NCBI RefSeq assembly: GCF_015291665.1
Contig: NZ_CP030048.1
Coordinates: 2,294,001 to 2,358,000, forward strand
Reading direction: 5' to 3'
Origin: Bradyrhizobium sp. CCBAU 53338
GTDB taxonomy: Bacteria > Pseudomonadota > Alphaproteobacteria > Rhizobiales > Xanthobacteraceae
Length of the DNA: 64,000 bases
Part shown: positions 1 through 7,612 of the stretch, in pieces
Position numbering within the stretch: the stretch's first letter is position 1
Layout: each line of letters starts with the position of its first letter
Notes under the pieces: model-generated
What the model was told of the DNA's origin: nothing
Database searches by the model: none
The model's input: the letters and a program-made list of their open reading frames with translations, nothing else
Position numbers and translations under genes: made by a program

Positions 1-43
1 GCCCAGCTCTCACCGCCCCCGTGGCGGCTCCCCCTCATCTTGA

Positions 44-93
44 CCCTCTCGGCGCGAGCGACGCTCGTCGCGGCCTCGCAAGCGGGGAGAGGG
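44..93. repeat. GC-rich intergenic inverted repeat
   Basis: The outer arms CCCTCTC (44-50) and GAGAGGG (87-93) are complementary, and an inner CGAGCG/CGCTCG stem sits between them. Similar CCCTCTCC-type palindromes recur at about 12.7 kb in this window, so this looks like a dispersed intergenic palindrome of the genome. It may also end transcription of whatever lies to the left. Apart from it I see nothing in bases 1-195. Confidence 0.4.
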
Positions 94-195
94 GGGAACA
101 GCAAGAGGCGTTTCTCACTTTCGTTTGAAACTTCCGGGTGCGGGAAACGTAGCCCTTTGTGCTAGTCTCAATCGTTCCCGCGCGAGGATCCCGGC

Positions 196-405
196 ATGAA
201 TCCGATCGACCTGGTGGTGACTGTGTGTGCGGTGCTCTCGCCTGCGACCTGCGAGGAGCAGCATCTGGTGTTCAATTTCGGCGGCTCGCCGGCCCAGTGC
301 TCCATGGCCGCGCCGCCCTACATCGCCCAATGGATCGGTGATCACCCGAAATGGCAGGCGGTGCGCTGGCGCTGCGAATACCCGCATACGCATGACAGGG
401 CGTGA
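196..405 (+). CDS. Small uncharacterised protein (69 aa) at the edge of the PQQ cluster
   Basis: The 69-residue product begins MNPIDLVVTVCAVLSPATC and carries three further cysteines (in CEEQ, AQCSM and RCEYP) plus a WIGDHPKWQ patch. The spaced cysteines suggest a disulfide-bonded or metal-binding mini-protein. There is no clear cleaved signal peptide, although the N-terminus is hydrophobic. It is the only plus-strand gene before the minus-strand ABC operon, so it may be the last gene of a unit starting left of the window. I do not know its function. The frame ends four bases before the convergent gene at 410. Confidence 0.55.
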   Translation: MNPIDLVVTVCAVLSPATCEEQHLVFNFGGSPAQCSMAAPPYIAQWIGDHPKWQAVRWRCEYPHTHDRA

Positions 406-409
406 CGCG

Positions 410-763
410 CTACTTCGTGCAATCCTTCAAATCCTTGTCGGCGATCGAGAACACCGCGTCCGCCTTGATCTCGATGTCGCGGACGATGCATTGTCGTGAA
501 TTGGGATAGCTGACCCTGGCATCGTAGCGGCCGGGCTCGATGCCGGTGATGCGCAGCCGCTCGTCGTGGTCGACCTCCTTGTCCTTGTCGTTCAGGCATT
601 GGTTTGGACCCCAGTCGGTCTTGCCCGATGGTGCGAGCTGGAAGCCGGAGATCGTCTCGCTCGTCAGATTCCAGAGCCGGATGCCCTTGCCTTTGGTCTG
701 TGCGAGCGCCGCGCCCGGCATCGCAACCAACAAAATGCCGATCGGAATCAGCTGACGGCGCAT
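410..763 (-). CDS. Small exported protein, function unknown
   Basis: From the ATG at 763, preceded by a GGGAGG ribosome binding site, the product is 117 aa. It starts MRRQLIPIGILLVAMPGAALA, a classic Sec signal peptide with cleavage after ALA. The mature part (about 97 aa) has two cysteines (QCLND, QCIVRD) plus one near the C-terminus (KDCTK), and a predicted beta-rich pattern such as IRLWNLTSETISGF. It lies 47 bases downstream of the ABC ATPase on the same strand and is probably transcribed with the importer. A longer frame starting at 814 overlaps the ATPase and lacks the signal-peptide logic, so I prefer 763. Function unknown; likely a periplasmic accessory of the alcohol-oxidation cluster by context only. 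Confidence 0.65.
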   Translation of the reverse strand: MRRQLIPIGILLVAMPGAALAQTKGKGIRLWNLTSETISGFQLAPSGKTDWGPNQCLNDKDKEVDHDERLRITGIEPGRYDARVSYPNSRQCIVRDIEIKADAVFSIADKDLKDCTK

Positions 764-810
764 CGTGGCCTCCCTCGACGATCTCGTTCGATGCAGTTGA
801 TCACGAGATG

Positions 811-1521
811 TCATTTCGATTCAAGCTGCAACGCCGCAAGGTCCGCCCTGATACGGGCAAGCTCGACCTCACTGCGCTCCGCGCGCGGAATCGAGATCGG
901 CACCTGCTGCACGATGCGCGTCGGGCGCGGTGACAGGAAGAACAGGCGGTCGCCGAGACGTATCGCATCATCCAGGCTATGGGTGACGAGCAGCGTCATG
1001 ACGGAACGGCTCGCCACCAGCGTCGCGATCTCGTCGCGGAGGCGGCCGGCGAGCGCGTCGTCAAGCGAGGCGAGGGGTTCGTCGAGCACCAGCAGATCAG
1101 GCTCGACGGCAAAGGCGCGGGCCAGTGCTACGCGGCGAGCGAGGCCCAATGACAATTCGCCGGGGAAGTGGCTGCGATGCGCCTCCAGCTCGAGGATCCT
1201 GAACAGCTCCGACAATTTGGCGTCGGTGACGTCGGGCGCGGCGAGGCGCACGTTCTGCTCGACCGAGCGCCACGGCAGCAGCCGCGGCTCCTGGAACACC
1301 ATGCCGATCCGTGCCTCCGGCGGGCGCGCGACGTGGCCTTCGAAATCGCGGTCGAGCCCGAGAATGATCCGCAACATCGTGCTCTTGCCACAGCCGGACG
1401 GGCCGATCAGCACGCCGACCTCGCCGGATTCCAGCGCGAATTTCAGTGGTGACAGCACCTCGTGCGTGCCGCCCGCAGCGCTCCTGTAGGTCTTGCCTGT
1501 GATCTCGACCTCAAGCCGCAC
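811..1521 (-). CDS. ABC transporter ATP-binding protein, NitT/TauT (SsuB/TauB) type
   Basis: This is a cytoplasmic ATPase of 236 aa for the importer made with the permease and binding protein upstream. The Walker A motif is GPSGCGKST (about residues 40-48), the Q-loop is VFQEPRLLPW, Walker B is LLVLDEPLASLD and the switch histidine is in VTHSLDDA. The signature motif is degenerate, LSLGLARR instead of LSGGQxxR, although the following VALARAF is normal. The gene starts with GTG and overlaps the permease stop by 11 bases, so the two are probably translationally coupled. The family takes up nitrate, sulfonates, taurine or similar small solutes. The substrate here cannot be read from the sequence. 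Confidence 0.88.
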   Translation of the reverse strand: MRLEVEITGKTYRSAAGGTHEVLSPLKFALESGEVGVLIGPSGCGKSTMLRIILGLDRDFEGHVARPPEARIGMVFQEPRLLPWRSVEQNVRLAAPDVTDAKLSELFRILELEAHRSHFPGELSLGLARRVALARAFAVEPDLLVLDEPLASLDDALAGRLRDEIATLVASRSVMTLLVTHSLDDAIRLGDRLFFLSPRPTRIVQQVPISIPRAERSEVELARIRADLAALQLESK

Positions 1522-2248
1522 GGGGCCGCCACCGTGTTGCGCGGGCCTCGAACGGCTGCACCAGCGCCGTCTCGATCACGAGCACGACCGCGGCGAATGT
1601 CAGCGAATAGGCGAGCAGCCGCGGCGTATCGAAAAGCTGGAAGGCGACCCCGATCTCGAAACCGACGCCGTTCGGCCGTCCCAGGAGTTCGGCGACCAGC
1701 ACGATCTTCCACACCAGCGACAGGCCGGAGCGGGCAGAGGCCGCAATATAGGGTGCAAGCTGCGGCAGCACGACGTGCCGGAAGGCGCGCCAGCGCGGTA
1801 TCGCGAATACGATCGCCATCTCGTCGAGCGAGCGGTCGAGTGCGCGTGTGCCTTCACGCAAGGTGACGACCGCGGTCGGCAGTTTGTTGATGGCGATGGC
1901 CGCGATTGCCGCGGCCTCCGTGAGACCCGCCCAGATATAGGCCAGCACGATCACGACCAGCGCCGGAAGGTTGAGCAGCAGGATCAGCCAGGGATCGCCG
2001 AGCCGGTCGGCGAGCTTCACCCGTCCCATCAAATAACCGATGGCGCTGCCGAGCGACATCGCCAGCACGAAGGCCAGCGCGACGCGCGCCAGCGTCGCAC
2101 CGAGATGCAGGAACAATGCGCCGCTCGCGGCTTCTGCGATGATGACGTTGAGCACCGCAGGCGGTGAGGGCAGCTTGGCGCCGCCGACGAACAGCGCGGC
2201 GGTCCACCAGATTACGAGAAACAGGGCGAAGGAGAGCAGGCGCAGCAC
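1511..2248 (-). CDS. ABC transporter permease, NitT/TauT (SsuC/TauC) type
   Basis: The 245-aa integral membrane permease has about six hydrophobic helices (for example LLSFALFLVIWWTAALFV and WLILLLNLPALVVIVLAYIW). The cytoplasmic EAA loop is recognisable around DEMAIVFAIPRWRAFRHVVLPQLAP. I chose the GTG at 2248: it lies just after the TGA of the binding-protein gene (2250-2252), has GGAG about ten bases upstream, and gives a typical length. An ATG at 2374 would add 42 residues encoded inside the upstream gene. Middle gene of the importer operon. Confidence 0.85.
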   Translation of the reverse strand: MLRLLSFALFLVIWWTAALFVGGAKLPSPPAVLNVIIAEAASGALFLHLGATLARVALAFVLAMSLGSAIGYLMGRVKLADRLGDPWLILLLNLPALVVIVLAYIWAGLTEAAAIAAIAINKLPTAVVTLREGTRALDRSLDEMAIVFAIPRWRAFRHVVLPQLAPYIAASARSGLSLVWKIVLVAELLGRPNGVGFEIGVAFQLFDTPRLLAYSLTFAAVVLVIETALVQPFEARATRWRPRAA

Positions 2249-2249
2249 C

Positions 2250-3239
2250 TCAGTCTCCGGGGACTGCGTGATAGAACGTGCCAGGGTCGAGCTCGGCGGC
2301 CGGCCCGACCAGGTCGCGGCCGCCGATCTCGGCCAGCACGCGATAGAGCACGCGCGCATCGGTCTCCTCGTCACTGATGCTCCGGCGCGGAATTCCGTCG
2401 CGATAGCGGTCGCGGTAGGTCTTCAGCATGGCCGGATCGGTCGCGCCTGTGAGGGGAGCGATCTTGTCCCAGGCCGCATCCGAAGTAACCAGCAGCTGCT
2501 TGGCTTTGCGGGTCATGGCGATGAAGCGCGCCACGGCGTCGCGATGGTTCGCGGCCCAGCCCTCGTCGAAGACGTAGCCGACCGCGGAGACCGCGCCCTT
2601 CGCGCCGAGCTTCGGCAAGATCTCCTCGATGCCGGCAACGCGCCGAAAACCCTTGGCCTCGAGCTGGGCGCAGAAATTCCAGAAATTCAGGCTCGCATCC
2701 ATCTCGCCGTCGAGCGCCTTCGCGGCGATCAGAGGCGGCGCGCCATAGACGATCGTGGCATCCGACTTGAGGTCGATGCCGTCCTGCTTCATCCGCGCTT
2801 GCAGCAGCAGCCAGCTCTTGTCGATCGGACCGCCGCCGACCGCGAGCTTGCGGCCCTTCAGGTCGGCCAGCGTCTTGATCGGCGAGGCCGGCGGCACCAT
2901 CACCGCGCCGAGCGCGCTCGAATAGGGATAGAAGGTGAGCCTGGCGCCGAGCGCGCGCTCGCGCGACACCCACAACCAGTCCGACAGCATGATGTCGGCA
3001 TTGCCGGCGCGCAGCGCGATCTTGCCGGCCTCGGGGCTCGCAAGCTCGGTGACCTCCAGCGACAGGTTGGCCTCCTTGTCGAGCCCGGCCGCGCGGATGG
3101 TCGCCAGTTCCCAGGAGAACGTTCCAGTCTTCTGCACCGCCAGGCGGATGACGTCAGCGGCATGGGCCGCCGTGCCCAGCGTCAGCGCAATCACGAGCGC
3201 CAATGGTCGTGCCAGAACTCTCATCACCTTGTGAGCCAT
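2250..3239 (-). CDS. ABC transporter substrate-binding protein, NitT/TauT (SsuA/NMT1-like)
   Basis: The 329-aa periplasmic binding protein has a signal peptide ending LGTAAHAAD. Family features include the early IRLAVQKTGTFSW strand, DLKGRKLAVGGGPIDKSW and the PPLIAAKALDGEMDA segment, as in SsuA/TauA/NMT1 proteins. It is the first gene of the minus-strand importer operon. An internal ATG at 3224 would shorten the n-region by five residues. Position next to PQQ accessory genes suggests uptake of something needed for, or made by, alcohol oxidation, but this is inference; an aliphatic sulfonate or pyrimidine-type ligand is equally possible. Confidence 0.85.
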   Translation of the reverse strand: MAHKVMRVLARPLALVIALTLGTAAHAADVIRLAVQKTGTFSWELATIRAAGLDKEANLSLEVTELASPEAGKIALRAGNADIMLSDWLWVSRERALGARLTFYPYSSALGAVMVPPASPIKTLADLKGRKLAVGGGPIDKSWLLLQARMKQDGIDLKSDATIVYGAPPLIAAKALDGEMDASLNFWNFCAQLEAKGFRRVAGIEEILPKLGAKGAVSAVGYVFDEGWAANHRDAVARFIAMTRKAKQLLVTSDAAWDKIAPLTGATDPAMLKTYRDRYRDGIPRRSISDEETDARVLYRVLAEIGGRDLVGPAAELDPGTFYHAVPGD

Positions 3240-3310
3240 TTCCTCTTATAGGTGCTTTTCAGGACAATAGGCATAGCATAGCTTCCATCGCAACCAGCGG
3301 GAGGATGCTC

Positions 3311-3670
3311 ATGCGTTTTGCGGGACGGGTACGACCGATTGTCGCCGCTCTGGTTGTGCTCGCAGCGACCGCGTATGCGGCTCGGGCCGAGGAGGCCAAT
3401 GATTATCCGACCTCGGCGCGCGCGGAATATGTCTATGGCTGCATGAAAGCCAATGGCGAGACGCGGCAGGCGATCGAGCAGTGTTCCTGCTCGATCGACG
3501 TGGTCGCCTCGATTGTCTCCTACGAGCGCTATGTCACCGCCGAGACCGCGCTCAGCATGTCCCAGGTCCGCGGCAATCTCGGCACCCAGTTCCGGACGTC
3601 GGAGCAGGCGAATTCGGCCGTGAATGATCTGCGGCGGGCGCAGGCCGAGGCCGAGGTGAGGTGTTTCTGA
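3311..3670 (+). CDS. Small exported cysteine-containing protein (119 aa)
   Basis: The ATG at 3311 has GGGAGG six bases upstream. The product starts with a signal peptide (ALVVLAATAYAARAEE) and has a mature region of about 95 aa with the cluster YGCMKANGETRQAIEQCSCS. Four cysteines (GC, QC, SC and the C-terminal RCF) suggest two disulfides or a metal/heme-adjacent fold, but there is no CxxCH motif. It is divergent from the ABC binding-protein gene with about 70 bases between the two starts, so both promoters must lie there. Proteins of this type are common, unnamed, in rhizobial PQQ clusters (from memory). Function unknown. Confidence 0.7.
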   Translation: MRFAGRVRPIVAALVVLAATAYAARAEEANDYPTSARAEYVYGCMKANGETRQAIEQCSCSIDVVASIVSYERYVTAETALSMSQVRGNLGTQFRTSEQANSAVNDLRRAQAEAEVRCF

Positions 3671-3678
3671 TTTGGATT

Positions 3679-3763
3679 GTCATTCCGGGATGATCCGAAG
3701 GATCGGACCTGAGCTGCGCAATTGCGCACCATAGTTCGATGCTTCGCAGCGCCCCGGAATGAC
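3679..3763. repeat. Intergenic palindromic repeat (CATTCCGGG type)
   Basis: The outer arms GTCATTCCGGG and CCCCGGAATGAC form a long imperfect hairpin with internal complementarity (GCTGCGCAATTGCGCACC). It lies between convergent genes ending at 3670 and 3774. Such CATTCCGGGGC palindromes are a familiar dispersed family in Bradyrhizobium genomes and may also act as a bidirectional terminator. Confidence 0.6.
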
Positions 3764-3773
3764 GGCGTGGCTG

Positions 3774-4592
3774 CTATGTCGCGGGCTTCTCCACGTCCCA
3801 CTCGTTCCGGAACACGTGTCCGTCCGTGTCCTTGGCTTCCGCGCGGAAACGCTTGGCGCCGTTGGAGACGTAGGTGAAGCGCAGATTGGGATCTTCCGAG
3901 ATCGAGATGCCGCCTTCCATCGACAGCACCGGGCTGTCGCCCTGCGTCAGCTTCAACTGGTTGATGAAGAAGGCGGGAATATAGAGCTGTGTGACCTGGT
4001 CCATCTGCAAGCCGGAATTGTTGGGATGGCCGATCATGATCTGCGCCTCGCGAATGCGGCTTGCCGGCGCATCCTCGCGCGCGAATTGGCGGTAACGCAT
4101 CTGGCCGAGCCGTTTGTTGGCCTCCTCGGCATTCTTTCCGGCTGGCGCCGAGCATCCGCCCGACGCCTTCACGTAAGTCTTGGAGACGTAGAGCTGGCCG
4201 TCGCTGAGCTCGGCCACCGCATGGACGTCGGTGTAATTGTTGACGCGAACGCGCGTGGAGATCTCGGTGACGTTGGCATCCGCGCCGAGTTCGAACTTCG
4301 CCGCCATCGGCGCCGGGTTGCGATCAATCACCAGCGTGATCGAGCGGATGCGCCTGGCGTCAGCGGGCGACAGCTTGCTGCGCAGGGTCACCGGCACGAT
4401 GGCCGCGTCCTCGGCGCGATAGGGCATCTCGATGGCGATGACGTCAGCGCCGTCGTTCATCGGACGGTTGTTGAAGATATCCTGCACCAGGCCCGGCCAG
4501 GGATCGTAGGCCTCTTCGGCGCTCGCAGGCAGTGCGAAGGCGATGCCGAGCAATGCGGCGATCAGGGGCAGGCGGCGTGTGCATCCCATCAT
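3774..4592 (-). CDS. Quinoprotein dehydrogenase-associated SoxYZ-like carrier protein
   Basis: The 272-aa exported protein starts MMGCTRRLPLIAALLGIAFA with a cleavage site near ASAEEA. The N-terminal half resembles SoxY (PWPGLVQDIFNNRPM, then SKLSPADARRIRSITLVIDRN) and includes the carrier cysteine in SGGCSAPAGKN (C147). The C-terminal part resembles SoxZ (AQIMIGHPNNSGLQMD, then PAFFINQLKLTQG). In the known family a fused SoxYZ-like carrier accompanies PQQ alcohol dehydrogenases together with a SoxH-like metallohydrolase, here the next gene upstream at 4645-5571. This suggests a thiol-bound periplasmic relay or metal-handling step. The ATG pair at 4589-4592 fits the signal peptide better than a start 77 codons earlier. 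Confidence 0.85.
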   Translation of the reverse strand: MMGCTRRLPLIAALLGIAFALPASAEEAYDPWPGLVQDIFNNRPMNDGADVIAIEMPYRAEDAAIVPVTLRSKLSPADARRIRSITLVIDRNPAPMAAKFELGADANVTEISTRVRVNNYTDVHAVAELSDGQLYVSKTYVKASGGCSAPAGKNAEEANKRLGQMRYRQFAREDAPASRIREAQIMIGHPNNSGLQMDQVTQLYIPAFFINQLKLTQGDSPVLSMEGGISISEDPNLRFTYVSNGAKRFRAEAKDTDGHVFRNEWDVEKPAT

Positions 4593-4644
4593 GGTCGTGG
4601 TCTCGCACGGTCGAAGCTGTCGTCCGACAAAGGTAGCGCGCCCG

Positions 4645-5571
4645 CTACTCCCATTCAATTTCAGAAAATGCTGCGGTTGCGTTGCGGGCGTTGTAGTCGT
4701 CGAACAGTTCCCAATTCGGCCGCTCCGTCGCGGCCGCCTTGTCGGCTGCGGTCCGGATCTGCTCGCCCTTCTTGTTGGAGGTACGGACGTCCGACAGCAG
4801 CGTCGAAAGATAACGCCGCTCATCCGACAGTGCGGCAGGCCAATCGCTCACAGGGCCGTGACCGGGAATGACGCGGACGGCCGGAACGGCCTCCAGTTCC
4901 TTCAGCAGGCCAAGCCAGCCGCGGATGCTGCCGTCCATCACCGGAATGTGGCGGAGAAAGACCAGGTCGCCCGCAAACAACGTTTTCGTCGTCTCGTCGA
5001 ACACTGTCAGATCGCTGTCGCTGTGCGCGGCCGGCCATGCCCGCAAGGTTATCAGGCGCGATCCGAGATCGAGCGTCATGGCGTCCTTGACTAGCACGGT
5101 CGGCGGCACGATCTTCACGGGATCGATCAACTCGGCGCCCATGATGCGCCGGAAATTATCGAGATAATACGGCCCGCGCGTTGCCAGCGCCTGTGGCAGC
5201 CTGTTGTGACCGACGAAGCTGGTTCCTTCCGCGACAAAAGCTGCATTGCCGAAGACGTGGTCCGGATGGCCGTGGGTATTGATGACATAGCGTATCGGCT
5301 TGTCGGTATGGGACCGCACCGCCGCAAGCAGTTCCTCGCCCTCGCGACGGCTGCCGCCGGTATCGATCACGGCCACCGCGTCCTTGCCGACGATGAATCC
5401 GACATTGGCAATGTCACCCTCGTTTTCGCGGGTCATCAGGGCGATGGCCCCGGAGTGCACGAAGATTCCGGTCGCGACTTCGCTCACAGGCAATTCACCC
5501 GCTCCGGCGCGTGCTAGCGTCGCTGCCGCCAGCAGCGACAGGGCTGCGATCTTTGACGTGAGATGCGACAC
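4645..5571 (-). CDS. Quinoprotein relay system zinc metallohydrolase (MBL fold)
   Basis: The 308-aa exported metallo-beta-lactamase-fold protein has a signal peptide ([18 protein letters not shown]) and the metal-binding motif NTHGHPDH, giving H100, H102, D104 and H105. Later MBL motifs are [13 protein letters not shown] and LFAGDLVF, with a final histidine in [11 protein letters not shown]. It starts with GTG, preceded by GAGGCGG. It belongs to the SoxH-like hydrolases that co-occur with PQQ dehydrogenases and the SoxYZ-like carrier encoded directly downstream (52-base gap, same strand). The natural substrate is unknown. It is divergent from xoxJ. Confidence 0.87.
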   Translation of the reverse strand: MSHLTSKIAALSLLAAATLARAGAGELPVSEVATGIFVHSGAIALMTRENEGDIANVGFIVGKDAVAVIDTGGSRREGEELLAAVRSHTDKPIRYVINTHGHPDHVFGNAAFVAEGTSFVGHNRLPQALATRGPYYLDNFRRIMGAELIDPVKIVPPTVLVKDAMTLDLGSRLITLRAWPAAHSDSDLTVFDETTKTLFAGDLVFLRHIPVMDGSIRGWLGLLKELEAVPAVRVIPGHGPVSDWPAALSDERRYLSTLLSDVRTSNKKGEQIRTAADKAAATERPNWELFDDYNARNATAAFSEIEWE

Positions 5572-5634
5572 TTTTCCGCCTCAGTTCAGGTTTCGCCGCA
5601 TTGCACTGCAACACAACGAAGCCAGCGCGAAGTT

Positions 5635-5649
5635 TGGCACACATGGTGC
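5635..5649 (+). promoter_or_regulatory. Possible sigma-54 (-24/-12) promoter for the xoxJ operon
   Basis: TGGCAC (5635-5640), five bases, then GTGC (5646-5649) places GG and GC ten bases apart, as required for sigma-54 promoters. The predicted start of transcription is about 5661, 37 bases before the xoxJ ATG. Only one base of the -12 element deviates from TTGC. No adjacent enhancer-binding regulator gene is seen, so this is a candidate only. Confidence 0.3.
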
Positions 5650-5697
5650 GTCCTGCCTTGCATGGATAGCATTCGAACGAAATGAGGAGGAAGCGCG

Positions 5698-6576
5698 ATG
5701 GAGGCCGGACGACATCGTCGCTGGTTGTTTACACTCTGTGTGATGGTGGCGTCTTGTGCGATCGGCGACGTCGCCCGCGCGCAGACGAGTGACGGTGGTG
5801 ATCTCTCGTTCGAGCTGGTCGACCCCAAGGTGCTGCGCGTCTGCGCCGACCCGCGCAACATGCCGTTCTCCAACGAGAAGGGCGAGGGCATCGAGAACAA
5901 GCTCGCCGAGCTGTTCGCCGGCAAGCTCCAGAAGAAGCTCGACTACGTGTTCTTCCCGCAAGCCACGGGCTTCGTGCGCATGACGCTGGGCGCGCATCGC
6001 TGCGACGTCATCATGGGCTTCCCGCAGGGCGACGACATCGCGCAGGGCACCAATCCCTATTACCGCACGACTTATGCGCTGGTTGCCAAGGCCGGCAGCG
6101 GACTCGAGGATGTCGACACGCTCGAGGATCCAAAGCTGAAAGGCAAGCATGTCGGTATCATCGCCGGTACGCCGCCGGCGACCAACATGGCGATCGCCGG
6201 GCTCATGCGTGACGCAAAGCCCTATCCGTTGATGATCGACACGCGCTACGACAACTCGGCACAGGCTATGATCGACGATCTTACCTCGGGGAAAATCGAC
6301 GCCGGCGTGCTGTGGGGACCGATGGCGGGCTACTATGCCAAGAAAGCCGGCGCGCTGCACGTGACGCCGCTGGTGAAGGAAACCACCGGTCCCAAACTGG
6401 TCTATCGCATCGGCATGGGCGTGCGCGCCGCCGACCAGAACTGGAAGCGGCAGCTCAATAAGTTGATCCAGGAGAACCAGGGCGAGATCAACAAGATTCT
6501 GATCGACTTTGGCGTGCCTCTGCTCGACGAGAACGATCGGCCGCTCGCTGTGGAGGCGGCCGGAAAGGCGCCATGA
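5698..6576 (+). CDS. xoxJ: XoxJ: quinoprotein dehydrogenase-associated periplasmic binding protein
   Basis: The 292-aa exported protein belongs to the family found beside XoxF/MxaF methanol dehydrogenases (MoxJ/XoxJ). After a signal peptide ending VARAQ come the diagnostic segments LRVCADPRNMPFSNEKGEGI, then ATGFVRMTLGAHRCDVIMGF, and NPYYRTTYALVAK. The fold is that of solute-binding proteins, but no permease gene is paired with it. In methylotrophs XoxJ is thought to activate or bind the dehydrogenase. The start has GAGGAGGAA upstream and the gene overlaps its downstream neighbour by ATGA. The usual xoxF and cytochrome xoxG are not adjacent, which is unusual for this gene. Confidence 0.9.
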   Translation: MEAGRHRRWLFTLCVMVASCAIGDVARAQTSDGGDLSFELVDPKVLRVCADPRNMPFSNEKGEGIENKLAELFAGKLQKKLDYVFFPQATGFVRMTLGAHRCDVIMGFPQGDDIAQGTNPYYRTTYALVAKAGSGLEDVDTLEDPKLKGKHVGIIAGTPPATNMAIAGLMRDAKPYPLMIDTRYDNSAQAMIDDLTSGKIDAGVLWGPMAGYYAKKAGALHVTPLVKETTGPKLVYRIGMGVRAADQNWKRQLNKLIQENQGEINKILIDFGVPLLDENDRPLAVEAAGKAP

Positions 6577-7133
6577 GACGGCCTCTTGCCGCTGCGTTCC
6601 TCGCCGCCGCCCTCGTGGTGCCGGCTTTGGCGCAGCGGCAGCAGGAGCCGTTCGAGCCGGACGGCTATCGCACCGACAATTACCGCGCGCCGGTGCCGGC
6701 GACGCTCGAGGGCGCGCGCGTGCTGACGACCGCGGAAGCCGAGGCGATCTGGCGGGCGAAGAGTGGCGCCTTCGTCGACGTGTTGCCGCGCGCGCCCAAG
6801 CCGAAGAATCTTCCTGCAGGCACGGTGTGGCGCGATACGCCTCGGAAAAACATTCCCGGCAGCATCTGGCTGCCGGACACCGGCTACGGTGCGCTGCCGC
6901 CGGTCATGGACGATTATCTGCAGCGCGGGCTCACGCAGGCCTCGCACGGCGACAAGGCCGCGCTGCTCGTGATCTATTGCCTCGCCGATTGCTGGATGTC
7001 CTGGAACGCCGCCAAGCGCGCGCTGGCTTCCGGCTATACCAACGTTGCCTGGTATCCCGATGGCACCGACGGCTGGGAGCAAGCGAGGCTGCCGACGGAG
7101 GACGCGCAACCCGAGCCGCGGCCGGAGCAGTGA
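6573..7133 (+). CDS. PQQ-dependent catabolism-associated C-CW motif protein (rhodanese-like)
   Basis: The 186-aa exported protein (signal peptide MRRPLAAAFLAAALVVPALA) matches the CXXCW-motif family of PQQ alcohol-catabolism clusters. The active-site-like segment is VIYCLADCWMSWNAAKRA with C136, C140 and W141; the spacing seen is three residues between the cysteines. The surrounding pattern (GAFVDVLPRAP, then NIPGSIWLPD) is rhodanese-like. It overlaps xoxJ by four bases and is clearly co-transcribed and coupled. A redox or thiol-transfer role with the SoxYZ-like carrier is plausible but unproven. Confidence 0.87.
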   Translation: MRRPLAAAFLAAALVVPALAQRQQEPFEPDGYRTDNYRAPVPATLEGARVLTTAEAEAIWRAKSGAFVDVLPRAPKPKNLPAGTVWRDTPRKNIPGSIWLPDTGYGALPPVMDDYLQRGLTQASHGDKAALLVIYCLADCWMSWNAAKRALASGYTNVAWYPDGTDGWEQARLPTEDAQPEPRPEQ

Positions 7134-7163
7134 AGCAGTGCCTCGGTCGGGGAGCGGTAAGCC

Positions 7164-7463
7164 CTACTGCTTCTGCAACTTCGTCAATGTGCCCGACCCG
7201 TCGGTGTTCGTGACGGCATAAGTCACCCTGTCGCCGGCATGGACGGCATCCAGCATCGCGGCGTCCTTGGCCTTGTACTGCTGGAGCGCGCCGGCGCCGC
7301 CGGCGCTGCCGCCGACCGTGCCCTTCTGCGTCTGCTGGATCGAGATCGTGTTGTTGAGCCTGTTGATGCCGGTGACCATCCCGGTCATGTCGTCAGCAAA
7401 GGCACTGGATGCCAGCACCGTGACGGCCGCAGCACCTGCGAGGATGAATTTTGCTGTTCCCAT
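7164..7463 (-). CDS. Small periplasmic protein, CusF-like OB fold
   Basis: The 99-aa product has a signal peptide (MGTAKFILAGAAAVTVLAS, cleavage near AFADD) and a mature region with MTGMVTGINRLNNTISIQQ, then YKAKDAAMLDAVHAGDRVTY. This pattern (short strands, then KxKD...L...GDxVxF) is that of CusF-like copper chaperones. The Met/Trp/His residues that bind Cu(I) in CusF are not evident, so it may not bind copper. The start at 7463 has GGGAGGG upstream. The gene converges on the C-CW protein gene, 30 bases apart. Confidence 0.65.
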   Translation of the reverse strand: MGTAKFILAGAAAVTVLASSAFADDMTGMVTGINRLNNTISIQQTQKGTVGGSAGGAGALQQYKAKDAAMLDAVHAGDRVTYAVTNTDGSGTLTKLQKQ

Positions 7464-7612
7464 CGAGCCCTCCCGTTGCTGGAGATTCACAGGACAAGCC
7501 ATCCTAGATCGATTTGGTTCCGGCAGATAGCGCCGCAAACATTAACGATCGCGTTGATATCGCGGGAACTTATCTGAAAGTCGTCAGCAGGATTGACGTT
7601 CTAAGGCCCGCG

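Noticed and set aside
3529..4155. A minus-strand open frame spanning the intergenic palindrome
   Set aside because: It crosses two real genes in other frames and an intergenic repeat; no coding features.
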